Origin: Okeania sp. SIO3I5
GTDB lineage: Bacteria > Cyanobacteriota > Cyanobacteriia > Cyanobacteriales > Microcoleaceae
DNA: 33,105 bases
NCBI RefSeq assembly: GCF_010672085.1
Contig: NZ_JAAHHT010000090.1
Span: forward strand, 1-33,105
Reading direction: 5' to 3'
The notes below the pieces were generated by a model. It saw nothing but the letters and a program-made list of their open reading frames with translations. It was not told the DNA's origin and did no database searches. Positions 24,775-33,105 of this stretch are shown here, piece after piece. The translations under genes were made by a program, and so were the position numbers. Each line of letters opens with the position of its first letter. Position 1 is the first letter of the stretch.

Positions 24775-24879
24775 GTAAGCATTCAGCCGTCAGCTAGTCG
24801 TTGCTTACATAATTTTATGCATCTGTTAACGAAGTTACGACCCAGGAGGCTAACTGACTGCTAATAACTGAATGCTTAC
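24775..24879. repeat. GCATTCAGC-family inverted-repeat element, copy B
   Basis: 105 bp bounded by GTAAGCATTCAGC (24775-24787) and ACTGAATGCTTAC (24867-24879). The right end overlaps the 3' end of the beta-helix gene: the TAA stop codon (24876-24878 on the minus strand) is part of the repeat, so its insertion may have set the present C terminus. Confidence 0.78.
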
Positions 24880-26591
24880 ATACAATCTAATTTACCTTGA
24901 GGTTTAGCAAATACAGATTCCTTGTCTAAACCAACTATTGATTGCCATTCCTGAAGGCTTTTAGCTTTTTCTCTGTTGTCTCTAATCTGAAATGAATTGG
25001 GAGTATCAGGATTGTACCAAGTATTATTTTTACTAATCCAACTACCTGTAAACGCTTGCCAACTTGGCTGCAAATAAATTAAAAGTTGACTAGCATTTTC
25101 ACTAATTATTTTGTTATTTTTTAAAACCCAATTATCATTATTCAGGAAATATTTCTCTTCTGTATAACCATCTGTAATTTGACGTTTCTTATTTACATAA
25201 ACTTTAATTTGGGAACGTTCATTTCCACATATTAAATTGTTTTCTAAAGTAACATGACTGGCATTGGAACCAATTATACCGGGATGATGAAATGCATCAT
25301 TAGGGTCGGCACGGTTGCGACAAATCTTGCTATTAGTTACTAAAATATTATAGCTTGTTTCTATGTACAAACCTGTCTGAAAATTATTACATATCTGCGA
25401 TCTATCAATCCAGACATTGATATTATCTGAATCCAACCAAAGTCCAGAGGCCATATTGCCTACTGCTTTGTATCTACGAAACGTTACATTTCGTAAGAAG
25501 AAAAACTTCTGACCTGCATCCCAACCATAAAAGCCACCCCAATTACCCCGCCAGTTATTATAAGAGCTTTCGACATCTTCATAAAGAGCATTTCTTAATT
25601 TATAACCGGCTATTCCCCTTTCACCATTGTAGTTGGCAGTGACTTTTCTAACTATAGCATTTTGGCAATCATAAAGATATAAACCTTGCCAATTATTCCA
25701 TAAAAACTGACTATTTTCGACTAATATATTGTCACCAGAACTAATTAAAACTGCTGAATCTCTAAAAAAATTTGAAGTAGCGTGTTGAAAAGTGATGCCT
25801 CTAATAACCACATTACTAATTCCTTTGCTATAAAAAAGAGTGTTACGAGTGCCTACTTCAATAGTACTGTTTTCCATATCTGTTCCTGATTCAGGATAGA
25901 TATAAATTTTTTCTGCCTCTTCAGATATGTAAAAATTCCCTTCTTTTAGTTTATTGAATGAAAGTTTTTGCTTTAACAATTTGCCGTTAACAAAAACTAT
26001 TTCTTTTCGGCGCACAATTGGCTTTACCTCTATATCTTTTGCCCAAGGATTTTCGCCTACTTTCCATTTATAGGGCCAATTATGGGTATATATTTTTGAG
26101 TTTGGCTCTTGAGTCCAATTTTTCCAGATATCTGAACCAGAAATGATTACTTTTCCTGGTTCCTTAGCTTCAAATATTATGGGGGCGTTCTGTTTTTTAT
26201 CTTCAATAAAAAAATTTACACTTTCTCGATAAATTCCAGGATAAATTATTACCTTTGTACCGAGATTATTTTGATAGTTTTGTTTAGCAATTTCAGTGGC
26301 TTTAGTTAAGGTTATTAGTGGTAATTCTTCTGTTCCTGGATTACTATCTGAAGCTTTAATATTCTGGGGATTAATATATATAATTTGACTGACTAATTCT
26401 TCATCTACTGGATTGTTATTTTCTGGTTCATATTTAACAAAGTCTTTAACAAATTCATAATTATTTAGGACAGTATCCGAACTTATTTGATTTTGATGAT
26501 TAGTAAAAATATGATTTAATATTCCAGTAATAATTACTGTAGTTAATATGCTACAGACAATCAATAAAAAATATTTTTTTAAGTTTATCAT
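24876..26591 (-). CDS. Membrane-anchored right-handed parallel beta-helix protein
   Basis: About 571 residues. One N-terminal hydrophobic helix (FLLIVCSILTTVIITGI, about 8-24) with positive residues before it, so the body probably faces the periplasm. It is followed by a region starting GTEELPLITLTKATEIA and VIIYPGIYRE, which is the usual opening of PbH1-type proteins. Then come many 20-25-residue strand repeats (VVIRGITFQH, ILVENSQFLWNN, AIVRKVTANYNGERG, NVTFRRYKAVGN, ILVTNSKICRNR, VTLENNLICGN). Relatives are polysaccharide lyases, epimerases and hydrolases, so modification or trimming of this polymer is likely, though no catalytic set can be named. Start: GTG at 26606 or ATG at 26591; the ATG is chosen. 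A decayed paralogue fragment is at 23620-23940. Confidence 0.87.
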   Translation of the reverse strand: MINLKKYFLLIVCSILTTVIITGILNHIFTNHQNQISSDTVLNNYEFVKDFVKYEPENNNPVDEELVSQIIYINPQNIKASDSNPGTEELPLITLTKATEIAKQNYQNNLGTKVIIYPGIYRESVNFFIEDKKQNAPIIFEAKEPGKVIISGSDIWKNWTQEPNSKIYTHNWPYKWKVGENPWAKDIEVKPIVRRKEIVFVNGKLLKQKLSFNKLKEGNFYISEEAEKIYIYPESGTDMENSTIEVGTRNTLFYSKGISNVVIRGITFQHATSNFFRDSAVLISSGDNILVENSQFLWNNWQGLYLYDCQNAIVRKVTANYNGERGIAGYKLRNALYEDVESSYNNWRGNWGGFYGWDAGQKFFFLRNVTFRRYKAVGNMASGLWLDSDNINVWIDRSQICNNFQTGLYIETSYNILVTNSKICRNRADPNDAFHHPGIIGSNASHVTLENNLICGNERSQIKVYVNKKRQITDGYTEEKYFLNNDNWVLKNNKIISENASQLLIYLQPSWQAFTGSWISKNNTWYNPDTPNSFQIRDNREKAKSLQEWQSIVGLDKESVFAKPQGKLDCM

Positions 26592-26694
26592 CCAACTTTT
26601 TGTCACAGATATAAAGTATACATCAAGAGATAGTTTTAATTATCCATTATCCATCATTTGAAAGATGCACCCAAAATATTTTATTTATAGTAGA

Positions 26695-27459
26695 TTACTG
26701 TTTAATACATAGATATATGTTTTCCGTTTCCATCAAGCCATACTTTTCAATTATATCACTGCCTAATTCTTTGACATATTCATCTACTTTGACTGTAAAT
26801 CCTACTTCTTCGAGCCTATCTTTGTAGTCAAGCCCATACATTCTTACATGATCTTCTAGTCCATAGAAACGTAGTCTATCTTCAGGTGATTGTATATTTG
26901 GATCTTCAAGTGTTTCTTGACTATTAATATCTATTGGAACTTGCAAAATTGCCCAACCACCATGTTTTAAAACCCTCCATAATTCTGACATAGCTTTTCT
27001 GTCATCTGGTATGTGTTCTAAGACATGGCTGCATATAATTACATCAAACAAATTGTCTTCATAAAGAATATTTGTAATATCCATTTTTACCATTGCCCGT
27101 GGCGAATAAAGGTCTGCACTAATGTAATCCAAGTTTTTCTGATTAGCAAACCTTCGGTAAAAAGAGTATTCGGGAGCAAAGTGCAAGACTTTTAAATCTT
27201 CATCAAAAAAATTCGTTTTGTTTTTCAGATAAAGCCATAACAAGCGATGTCTTTTCATGGAACCACACCTGGGGCATTGTTCGTTAGGCTTGTTAATTGA
27301 GTGCGCCACTAAGAATTTTCTATAGTGTCCGTTACATACAGGGCAATAAACTTTATTACCAATGTGCAGCAATCCTCTTACCAAGTCACGCAAGTATCTA
27401 TAAAAAAAGACATATTTTTCAGGTAAAAAATTTTTAATTTTTGACTTTAGATAGTTCAT
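26695..27459 (-). CDS. Class I methyltransferase with N-terminal zinc ribbon
   Basis: 254 residues. A four-cysteine zinc ribbon (C39, C42, C62, C65: CPVC...CPRCG) precedes a Methyltransf_11-type Rossmann domain: VLHFAPEYSF (91-100) replaces the usual glycine-rich motif I, ISADLYSP follows, then FDVIICSHVLEHIPDD (138-153). The same zinc-ribbon plus methyltransferase layout is common in surface-polysaccharide loci. Likely methylates a sugar or lipid-linked intermediate in the cytosol. ATG start; the gap to the HlpA-like gene is 164 bp and to the beta-helix gene about 100 bp. Confidence 0.88.
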   Translation of the reverse strand: MNYLKSKIKNFLPEKYVFFYRYLRDLVRGLLHIGNKVYCPVCNGHYRKFLVAHSINKPNEQCPRCGSMKRHRLLWLYLKNKTNFFDEDLKVLHFAPEYSFYRRFANQKNLDYISADLYSPRAMVKMDITNILYEDNLFDVIICSHVLEHIPDDRKAMSELWRVLKHGGWAILQVPIDINSQETLEDPNIQSPEDRLRFYGLEDHVRMYGLDYKDRLEEVGFTVKVDEYVKELGSDIIEKYGLMETENIYLCIKQ

Positions 27460-27623
27460 TACTATTGAGCTTTATTTTGAATTAAGTTTACAAGTAAAAT
27501 CTAAGAATTACATATCATAATCTGTTGAAATAAAGTTTTTCAGCAGATACAAGAGACAAAAGCTAAGATTTTTTTGCTTAACCAAGTTAAACTTTGAAAG
27601 TATGAGTTAATTTGTTGAAGTGC

Positions 27624-28574
27624 CTACTGGATTTTATATCTTGAATCTTGAATTTTCAAGATATTTTGCAATTTAATTCTCACTCGTTTCCAGAATTTAG
27701 CTTTGTAATCATAGTATAAATCTTGACTAAAATCATCAGCTATCGCATCTCTAATCATAAAGTCTGGATGCTTAAGAGGGAAAGTCATCTCTTCGGCAGG
27801 AATACTACTATATGCATAAACTTTTTTAGTATGAGTTGCATCATCCCTACCTGCCCCAATATTTGTTATCAAGTTAACATTAGGAAGAACAGTAAGACCA
27901 CTATTAATCCAACAAGAAAATGTCCATCTGTGATCCCAAGTATTGATTTTGCCATTATAAACAGAATCAAAAGCATAAGTCCAAACTTTGACAAAATGAG
28001 GGTCTGTTAATATGTCTTTAAGCCAGCCATCTTCCCGTAGTTTCGGCCAGAGTTTCATATCAAAATCATAATATTCCCAAGCTCTTTTCCAACTCGCCCA
28101 TCCCCAGATGTGATTATAGCGAGAAAAGTAGTAACTATAATCACATCTTTTGCGGCCAAATTGAACATTTTGACCGGAAATTACCATAATTCTTTTGTCA
28201 TCACGGTAGTATTCAAGTAGTTCTTCACAGTATCGAAAGAATGTAATGTGAGGAACACAATCATCTTCTAAAATAATTGCTTCTTCAGCATTGTCAAATG
28301 CCCAATCTAAACCACTAGCCACACGTTCCTGACAACCTAAATTTGTTTCAGAGTAATTGGTTAAGACTTGGCAATCCCAGTCTACGCGATCTATGACTGC
28401 TCTAGCAGCAGCACATTTTTCAATGTCTTCGGGTCTATCTACACGAGGACCATCTGCTACTACAAGAAGTTTAGGGGGTTTAGCTTGACGAATTACTTCA
28501 AAAACTTTTTCTGTTGTGTCTGGTCTATTGAATATTAGAAATACAACTGGAGTTTTTAATTGCCAATCCTTCAT
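27624..28574 (-). CDS. HlpA-like GT-A glycosyltransferase
   Basis: 316 residues. VVFLIFNRPDTT opens the fold, LLVVADGPR gives the nucleotide contact, and EEAIILEDDCVPH holds the acidic metal site (E103, D104, D105). YNHIWGWASWKRAWEYYD is the hallmark of the HlpA / GNT-I-like family often found in O-antigen and exopolysaccharide loci. Its reaction is transfer of one sugar; donor unknown. The last ten residues, KIQDSRYKIQ, come from an ATTCAAG-type short tandem repeat that runs through the stop codon, so the C-terminal tail is repeat-derived rather than part of the domain. ATG start. Confidence 0.88.
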   Translation of the reverse strand: MKDWQLKTPVVFLIFNRPDTTEKVFEVIRQAKPPKLLVVADGPRVDRPEDIEKCAAARAVIDRVDWDCQVLTNYSETNLGCQERVASGLDWAFDNAEEAIILEDDCVPHITFFRYCEELLEYYRDDKRIMVISGQNVQFGRKRCDYSYYFSRYNHIWGWASWKRAWEYYDFDMKLWPKLREDGWLKDILTDPHFVKVWTYAFDSVYNGKINTWDHRWTFSCWINSGLTVLPNVNLITNIGAGRDDATHTKKVYAYSSIPAEEMTFPLKHPDFMIRDAIADDFSQDLYYDYKAKFWKRVRIKLQNILKIQDSRYKIQ

Positions 28575-28641
28575 AAAAAATTCTTCTTTGTTCTAATTTT
28601 TGTTTGCTGTTTTCAGAAAAATATTCTCAATGAAAGTACCT

Positions 28642-29946
28642 TTATTTGAGAAATATTAATGATTTAGCTTGGAGTTTAAATATTTTTCTTGTTCTAGGAT
28701 CGAATAAGTTTGCGAAAAAACCTGAAACTGCATAAGAAATAACAGTAGCGATCGCTGCCCCTAATCCCTGATATAGAGGAATCAAAAATATATTAAGCAC
28801 GACATTAGAAAGCATTCCCACTAAAGTTCTTGCTAAATACAATTTAGTTAAACCTTCTGTAATATTCCAAGGGATTTGAACTACTCCCATAAATGCAAAT
28901 AATGCTGCCCATATATGTACTGCTAAAATATTGCCAGAATCTAGATAATTTGGGCCGTACAAAAGTAATACTAAAGGAGTTGAGAAAAATGTCATGGGGA
29001 TGGCGATCACATAACCTATTAATGCCATTAGGTTAAATAGCTGTTGTAATTTTTTGTAGTAGAGTTTTTCGTTAACTTCTTTGGCTTTAACAATAGAAGG
29101 AAATACTGAAGCTACTAGAGATGTAGCAATAAAATACCATGCTTCTGATATTTTTACAGCAGCAGAATAAACTCCTACTGAGTCGTCTCCTGTTATTTCC
29201 CAAAGCATGATTGTATCTACTCTCATGTAAATTGTAATAGCTAAACTCGTAAAAATCAAAGGCCAGCTTTCTTTTAAAAGGGCTATACCACGCTTAAAGT
29301 TCCAACGCCATGCTTTCAAGGAATGGCGAGTCTGAAACATAGATACCAGTCCTACTCCTATTAAAATTGCTTCTAATGTCCTTATCCCAGCAAATGGTAA
29401 AAGAGATGCTTCAAATTGAACCAGTAAAATTGTGATCAAGCTAGTGAGAATATATGCTCCTCTTTTAGCAATAACGGTATACTTTGATTCTACTTGGGAC
29501 TCGAACCAGAATTCGATAACGTCAAACGCTAAAAAAATACTTCCTCCAGCAATTATCCCCGCTAACCAAAGAGTTAATCTATCTTGTGGACGCAGTAAAA
29601 AAACTACTCCCACTGTGAGGAATAAACTAATAAAACCACCAAAAACCTTGAGAATAAAAGTAGTACCGAGGATTTCATCTTTATTTTCTGGTTCTTTAAC
29701 GATATCCCTTACTATTAACTGGTCTAATCCCAGTTTAGCAACGATGCCCACTAGAGAGGCAATAGCTAATGCAAAAGATAGGCTTCCTAGTTTTGTTGGC
29801 CCTAAATAGCGAGCTACCAAAATGCTGATTATAAGAGCCAAGCCTTTGCCAAAGATGCGGTCGAAATAAAGCCATGTGGTATTGGTTATTATTTTACGAG
29901 TTGCTGGGGTTAATTTTTCATAGAATCTATTGAACTTGTTGAACAT
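28642..29946 (-). CDS. Wzx-type polysaccharide flippase
   Basis: 434 residues from ATG 29946, almost entirely hydrophobic with roughly 12 membrane helices, of the polysaccharide-transporter branch of the MOP superfamily. Recognisable are ARYLGPTKLGSLSFALA, IVRDIVKEPENKDEILG and SAAVKISEAWYF in the usual places. It moves the lipid-linked repeat unit across the inner membrane. The frame also opens at a TTG at 29967, but that extension is part of a remnant of another flippase gene, so ATG 29946 is the better start. It lies between the polymerase-like gene and the HlpA-like gene in the same direction. Confidence 0.93.
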   Translation of the reverse strand: MFNKFNRFYEKLTPATRKIITNTTWLYFDRIFGKGLALIISILVARYLGPTKLGSLSFALAIASLVGIVAKLGLDQLIVRDIVKEPENKDEILGTTFILKVFGGFISLFLTVGVVFLLRPQDRLTLWLAGIIAGGSIFLAFDVIEFWFESQVESKYTVIAKRGAYILTSLITILLVQFEASLLPFAGIRTLEAILIGVGLVSMFQTRHSLKAWRWNFKRGIALLKESWPLIFTSLAITIYMRVDTIMLWEITGDDSVGVYSAAVKISEAWYFIATSLVASVFPSIVKAKEVNEKLYYKKLQQLFNLMALIGYVIAIPMTFFSTPLVLLLYGPNYLDSGNILAVHIWAALFAFMGVVQIPWNITEGLTKLYLARTLVGMLSNVVLNIFLIPLYQGLGAAIATVISYAVSGFFANLFDPRTRKIFKLQAKSLIFLK

Positions 29947-30058
29947 TATTTTCTGGCTCTCTAGCAATATCTCTTACTATTAAGATAAGAGGTCTAATCT
30001 CCAAGCTATTTTGTGGCCAAATAATAGCTTGGATATTAAAACTCAAAGCATTAATAGG
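29947..30058 (-). pseudogene. Remnant of a second flippase gene
   Basis: On the minus strand it reads IVRDIAREPENN, directly abutting the intact flippase start. This matches IVRDIVKEPENK at about residues 81-92 of the intact protein. Further upstream LSFNIQAII matches LSFALAIAS of the same protein, with a small frameshift between. The DNA also matches 29683-29770. So the leader of the working gene is a leftover of a paralogue. Confidence 0.8.
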
Positions 30059-30119
30059 TAAAGGTTTTAGCCTTTTTTATCTTGAAAAAATACAATATTT
30101 TCCTTCTCAATAGCTGCAT

Positions 30120-30240
30120 CAAGTTAGGATTTTGGGTTGACTATGGCATAAAAATCAAGGGATAATTCATCCTCGTGCTTCCTCACTCATTCCTCCTGAA
30201 TCCTACCCTTACCCATAAGGCTTTTTCCGCAAACTCTAAG
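30120..30240. mobile_element. Diverged right half of the 7298-7547 element
   Basis: TTTTGGG-TTGACTATGGCAT (from 30130) parallels TTTTGGG-ATGATTATGGCAG at 7429. The right end CTTTTTCCGCAAACTCTAAG (30221-30240) matches CTTTTTCAGCAAACCCTAAT. The left inverted end is not recognisable, so this copy is old or truncated. Confidence 0.65.
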
Positions 30241-30363
30241 TAGGTATCCACAAAAAAGCTTAACTATATTTTGTCAACTAACTCCAAGCTCGAACCTAAA
30301 GTTGATTTTAGTGGAAATTTACATTTTGTTACATAGCGACAAATTTTAACGCCTATCTACTTA

Positions 30364-31680
30364 TTATTTAAGACGTAATCTTATAGATAAAATGATATAA
30401 TAAACCCAACCAAAATTGAAATTCAGAAGATTGCTATCAGTCATATTTATCATAATCAAAATAGTATAAAACAAAAAAGGAAAAAACGAACCTTCACCAG
30501 GCTTGACACGAGTCAAATATAAAGTAGCTTGAAAAGCTGTATTAATAAAAGAAATAACAAACAAAATTAATCCGACTAACCCTAGCTGCAAGATTAGGTC
30601 ATACCACCCGTGATGACCGTGAGGAGGAATCCAACCCCAAACAGTTGCAATACCATGAGCAGGATTTTCTCCACCTCGCCAATGTTGCCAAAAACCATTT
30701 ACTCCATAACCAAACCAGGGACGTAATTTCATTCGTTCTATCATCAGAGGCCAGAAGTCAGTTCGTCCACTCAACGTAGGCTCTTTGCCCATAGCAGTGT
30801 AAATAGCTGCTTCGTTGTATTTAAATACAAGGAAAAAACAAATTAGAACTATCATGGAAATAAATACAGAACTAAAAGCCAGTTTTGGGGGTAAGTGTTT
30901 GGTAAAACGAAGCATTACTACCATTCCCATACAGGTAACCCAACTGAGAAAGGCTCCAGAAGAGTCAGCCATTTGCATTGTTAACAATGAAAATACAATA
31001 ATGACGAGGGATAACGGGCGTTGTTGAGGATTATAAATTGCATTAACAGTCCACATTGCTATGTTTAAAGCCATTAAATTTCCCAAATATATTGGATGAC
31101 CTAGAACTCCTTTCCATCCTTTCTCATGTCTTCCACTAGAGGAACCAAGAGCATATAAAACGCTTGTTACCATAATTATGCTACAAGTTCGTCGAATTAT
31201 CTTGGCAATCTCATCCATACTATATTTTCTGGCAATATGAGCAGAAACAACTCCTACACCTAAAAATGTTAATGACGTTCGGAAGGTGAGCAAAGGGGTT
31301 TCTGACCAAAACATCGACAGCATCAAATAAATGCAAAATAAGCCCAAAAAAGGATCTTTTGTAAGTAGAAGTAATAAGGAATTAGGAAATATTTTGCTAA
31401 ACCAAGATTTTAAAACAACAATGACGCAAATATAAACTGTTAAGGCTAGTACCATCCTAGAAATCTCGCGATCGTAATCGCCAAAAGACCTGGGATTTAC
31501 GAGAGCAAAAGGTGGAACTCCAACACCATTCATCATGTACAGATAGGTATGAAGAAATAAACCTTCGAGAATGGGAACTATTTTTTTGTTGGTAGCCATT
31601 TGAAAAGCTAGCAACAGACAAACTATTCCTAAAGGAAGTAAAACGCAAAGAACTATCGGTTCAAACAGTAACTCTTTCAT
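30364..31680 (-). CDS. O-antigen ligase / Wzy-type polymerase family protein
   Basis: 438 residues, about 10-11 membrane helices. A large outer loop has the Wzy_C-type motif LSGRTDFWPLMIERMKLRPW then FGYGVNGFWQHW (about 294-325), with the HGHHGWYDLILQLG segment after it. Family proteins polymerise repeat units at the outer face of the inner membrane or ligate chains. In this locus, with Wzx, an initiating transferase and a Wza-like gene, polymerase is the likelier role. First gene of the minus-strand run; ATG start, followed by a 400-bp spacer with two remnants before the flippase gene. Confidence 0.9.
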   Translation of the reverse strand: MKELLFEPIVLCVLLPLGIVCLLLAFQMATNKKIVPILEGLFLHTYLYMMNGVGVPPFALVNPRSFGDYDREISRMVLALTVYICVIVVLKSWFSKIFPNSLLLLLTKDPFLGLFCIYLMLSMFWSETPLLTFRTSLTFLGVGVVSAHIARKYSMDEIAKIIRRTCSIIMVTSVLYALGSSSGRHEKGWKGVLGHPIYLGNLMALNIAMWTVNAIYNPQQRPLSLVIIVFSLLTMQMADSSGAFLSWVTCMGMVVMLRFTKHLPPKLAFSSVFISMIVLICFFLVFKYNEAAIYTAMGKEPTLSGRTDFWPLMIERMKLRPWFGYGVNGFWQHWRGGENPAHGIATVWGWIPPHGHHGWYDLILQLGLVGLILFVISFINTAFQATLYLTRVKPGEGSFFPFLFYTILIMINMTDSNLLNFNFGWVYYIILSIRLRLK

Positions 31681-31874
31681 AGTCCTTTTGACTGGAGAAT
31701 GCTAGGATTGCCGATATGCCTACATATTGTGTATAAGTGTTAATATGATAGCTTAACTATTTTATTTTTGCTCATAGTCTTGGTTTTATGCCGAGACTAC
31801 TGCTAGAAAATGATATAATTTATTATAAGTTTGACTAAAAGATTTTGAGTATACCCATAGTGGTTATAGTAAAT
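31681..31874. promoter_or_regulatory. Divergent promoter region of the polysaccharide locus
   Basis: A 194-bp AT-rich spacer between the divergently transcribed polymerase-like and export genes. It must hold both promoters, but no -10/-35 pair could be chosen confidently. Confidence 0.5.
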
Positions 31875-33105
31875 ATGGTCTATATCGGTTTAGTCAGAAA
31901 AATAGTTGACCCAGCTTTGAGCCTGAGTCTATTAGGTTTAGCATTGATTACTTGGCCATCTTCTAGTCGCGCTGAATTTCCTTCTGGGCAAGAGAAAGCT
32001 ACAGATACTTTAGCTCTAACCTGTCCTCAATTGGAAGAAAAATATATTTTAGGGCCTGGCGATCGCATCAATGTTAAATTTTTAGAATTAGAAGAATTAA
32101 GCGCTCTGTATTTGATTCCGGCAGATGCTTCTATATCCATGCCTATGATTGGAAGTGTATCAGTAGGTGGTCTAACAATTCAACAATTTATTAAGGTCAT
32201 TAGCACTGAGTACCTTCGGTTCTTTAAAGAAGTTCCCTTGCTATCTGTGAGTATTGTAGCTCCTCGCCCCGTAAACGTTTTAATATCTGGAGAAATAGCT
32301 AACCCTGGAGCATATACAGTTCCTTTAAACAGTGGTTCAGGAGATCCTAGACCAGGAATTCAAAATCCCAGTATAACAGAAGCAATCGACTTGGCTGGAG
32401 GAGCTACCCTAACTGCCGATCTTAGCCAAGTCAAGGTAAGTCGAGGCCAAACATCTAGGGGTAGACAAGAGTTCCAAATTAATCTGTGGCAACTAATAAC
32501 AAATGGCGATGGTTGTCAAAACATTACACTGCGAGATGGGGATAGTATTTTTATTCCTACTGCCAATAACTCTAATTTGACACAAGTACGTCAGTTAGCA
32601 TTGAGCAACTTGGCTACTGATATAGCGCAACCCCGTTCTGTTTTAGTAGTAGGTGAAGTTAAACGTCCAGGAAGCTATGTAGTCCAAGGTGGAAATACTA
32701 CCATTGAAATCAGACTCGGAGGTCTGCCAACTGTTACTCGTTCCCTTCAACTTGCTGGAGGTGTAGAGTTATCAGCAGATATTCGTCAAATTCAACTAAA
32801 ACGTTTGACTAGTATTGGTACAGAGCAAATTATTAACATAGATTTATGGAAACTCTTACAAGAAGGAGATATAAATCAAGATACTATAGTTCAAGATGGA
32901 GATACGCTTATTGTTCCTAAGACTACTAACATTACCCCAGGAGAGGTTAGTGAAGTGGCAAAAGCCAACTTTGTTCCTGCTACTATTCAAGTCAGTGTAG
33001 TAGGAGAAGTTGTTAGACCAGGATTAATAGAAATTCCCTCTGGTGCAACTTTAAATCAGGCTTTGAATGCAGCAGGAGGAGAGAACCCAAGAGCGAAGGG
33101 AGGTT
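31875..33105 (+). CDS. Wza-type polysaccharide export protein, incomplete
   Basis: An open frame from ATG 31875 to the window edge, 410 residues without stop. A signal peptide ends SSSRA at residue 33. The polysaccharide-export domain starts KYILGPGDRINV (about 56-67). Three SLBB-type blocks follow at about 133 (VLISGEIANPGAY), 256 (VLVVGEVKRPGSY) and 373 (VSVVGEVVRPGLI). No lipobox cysteine follows the signal peptide at once; the first Cys is at about residue 50. It would form the outer-membrane/periplasmic channel for the polymer made by this locus. The multi-SLBB layout is usual for cyanobacterial members. The C terminus lies outside the window. Confidence 0.93.
   Translation, partial: MVYIGLVRKIVDPALSLSLLGLALITWPSSSRAEFPSGQEKATDTLALTCPQLEEKYILGPGDRINVKFLELEELSALYLIPADASISMPMIGSVSVGGLTIQQFIKVISTEYLRFFKEVPLLSVSIVAPRPVNVLISGEIANPGAYTVPLNSGSGDPRPGIQNPSITEAIDLAGGATLTADLSQVKVSRGQTSRGRQEFQINLWQLITNGDGCQNITLRDGDSIFIPTANNSNLTQVRQLALSNLATDIAQPRSVLVVGEVKRPGSYVVQGGNTTIEIRLGGLPTVTRSLQLAGGVELSADIRQIQLKRLTSIGTEQIINIDLWKLLQEGDINQDTIVQDGDTLIVPKTTNITPGEVSEVAKANFVPATIQVSVVGEVVRPGLIEIPSGATLNQALNAAGGENPRAKGG

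Noticed and set aside
29432-29809. Plus-strand 125-codon frame
   Set aside because: Antisense to the flippase gene, with no family features.

Overview
The window looks like a chromosomal piece of a low-G+C, probably filamentous cyanobacterium. The evidence is at least 14 copies of the HIP1 octamer GCGATCGC, runs of short tandem repeats of mostly 7 bp, several small inverted-repeat elements, cyanobacterial-type ClpX, and a cobalamin riboswitch driving a HupE-CobW operon. The genus (for example Trichodesmium, Okeania or Moorea relatives) is only a guess. No rRNA, tRNA, CRISPR array or intact transposase gene was seen.

Left part, 1-13.2 kb: scattered housekeeping and accessory genes with long, repeat-rich spacers. 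In order: a perfectly phased 238-bp tandem duplication (1-478); an EF-hand protein gene bracketed by two inverted copies of a hairpin repeat; a minus-strand operon led by a cobalamin riboswitch (4782-4945) with hupE-like cobalt permease, a DUF1636-type cysteine protein and a CobW-family metal GTPase, plus a decayed second copy of the cobW 3' end; clpX without clpP beside it; a nucleoside-phosphorylase-fold protein; a class I aminotransferase; a GldA-like dehydrogenase; and a small conserved-looking protein. Non-autonomous mobile elements sit in the spacers, one with a perfect 9-bp target duplication.

Right part, 13.2-33.1 kb: a surface polysaccharide (Wzx/Wzy type) locus. A plus-strand initiating sugar-phosphate transferase converges on a long minus-strand run: O-antigen-ligase/polymerase-like protein, flippase, HlpA-like glycosyltransferase, zinc-ribbon methyltransferase, membrane-anchored parallel beta-helix protein, methyltransferase, GT2, broken FkbM methyltransferase, three GT4 enzymes, a CDP-paratose-epimerase-like SDR and a WecB/TagA/CpsF transferase. 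A divergent, incomplete Wza-type export gene with SLBB repeats runs off the right end. Together these supply initiation, chain assembly, decoration, flipping, polymerisation and export.

The most unusual feature is the amount of visible remodelling in this locus. At 23.4-24.5 kb there is a decayed mosaic of pieces of three neighbouring genes (methyltransferase, beta-helix, GT2), with one breakpoint exactly at a HIP1 site. A flippase remnant is fused to the 5' edge of the intact flippase gene, and fkbM is cut by a 125-bp inverted-repeat element. No wholly new biological system was recognised. The riboswitch-cobalt operon and the gene-shuffling record of the polysaccharide locus are the parts most worth following up.
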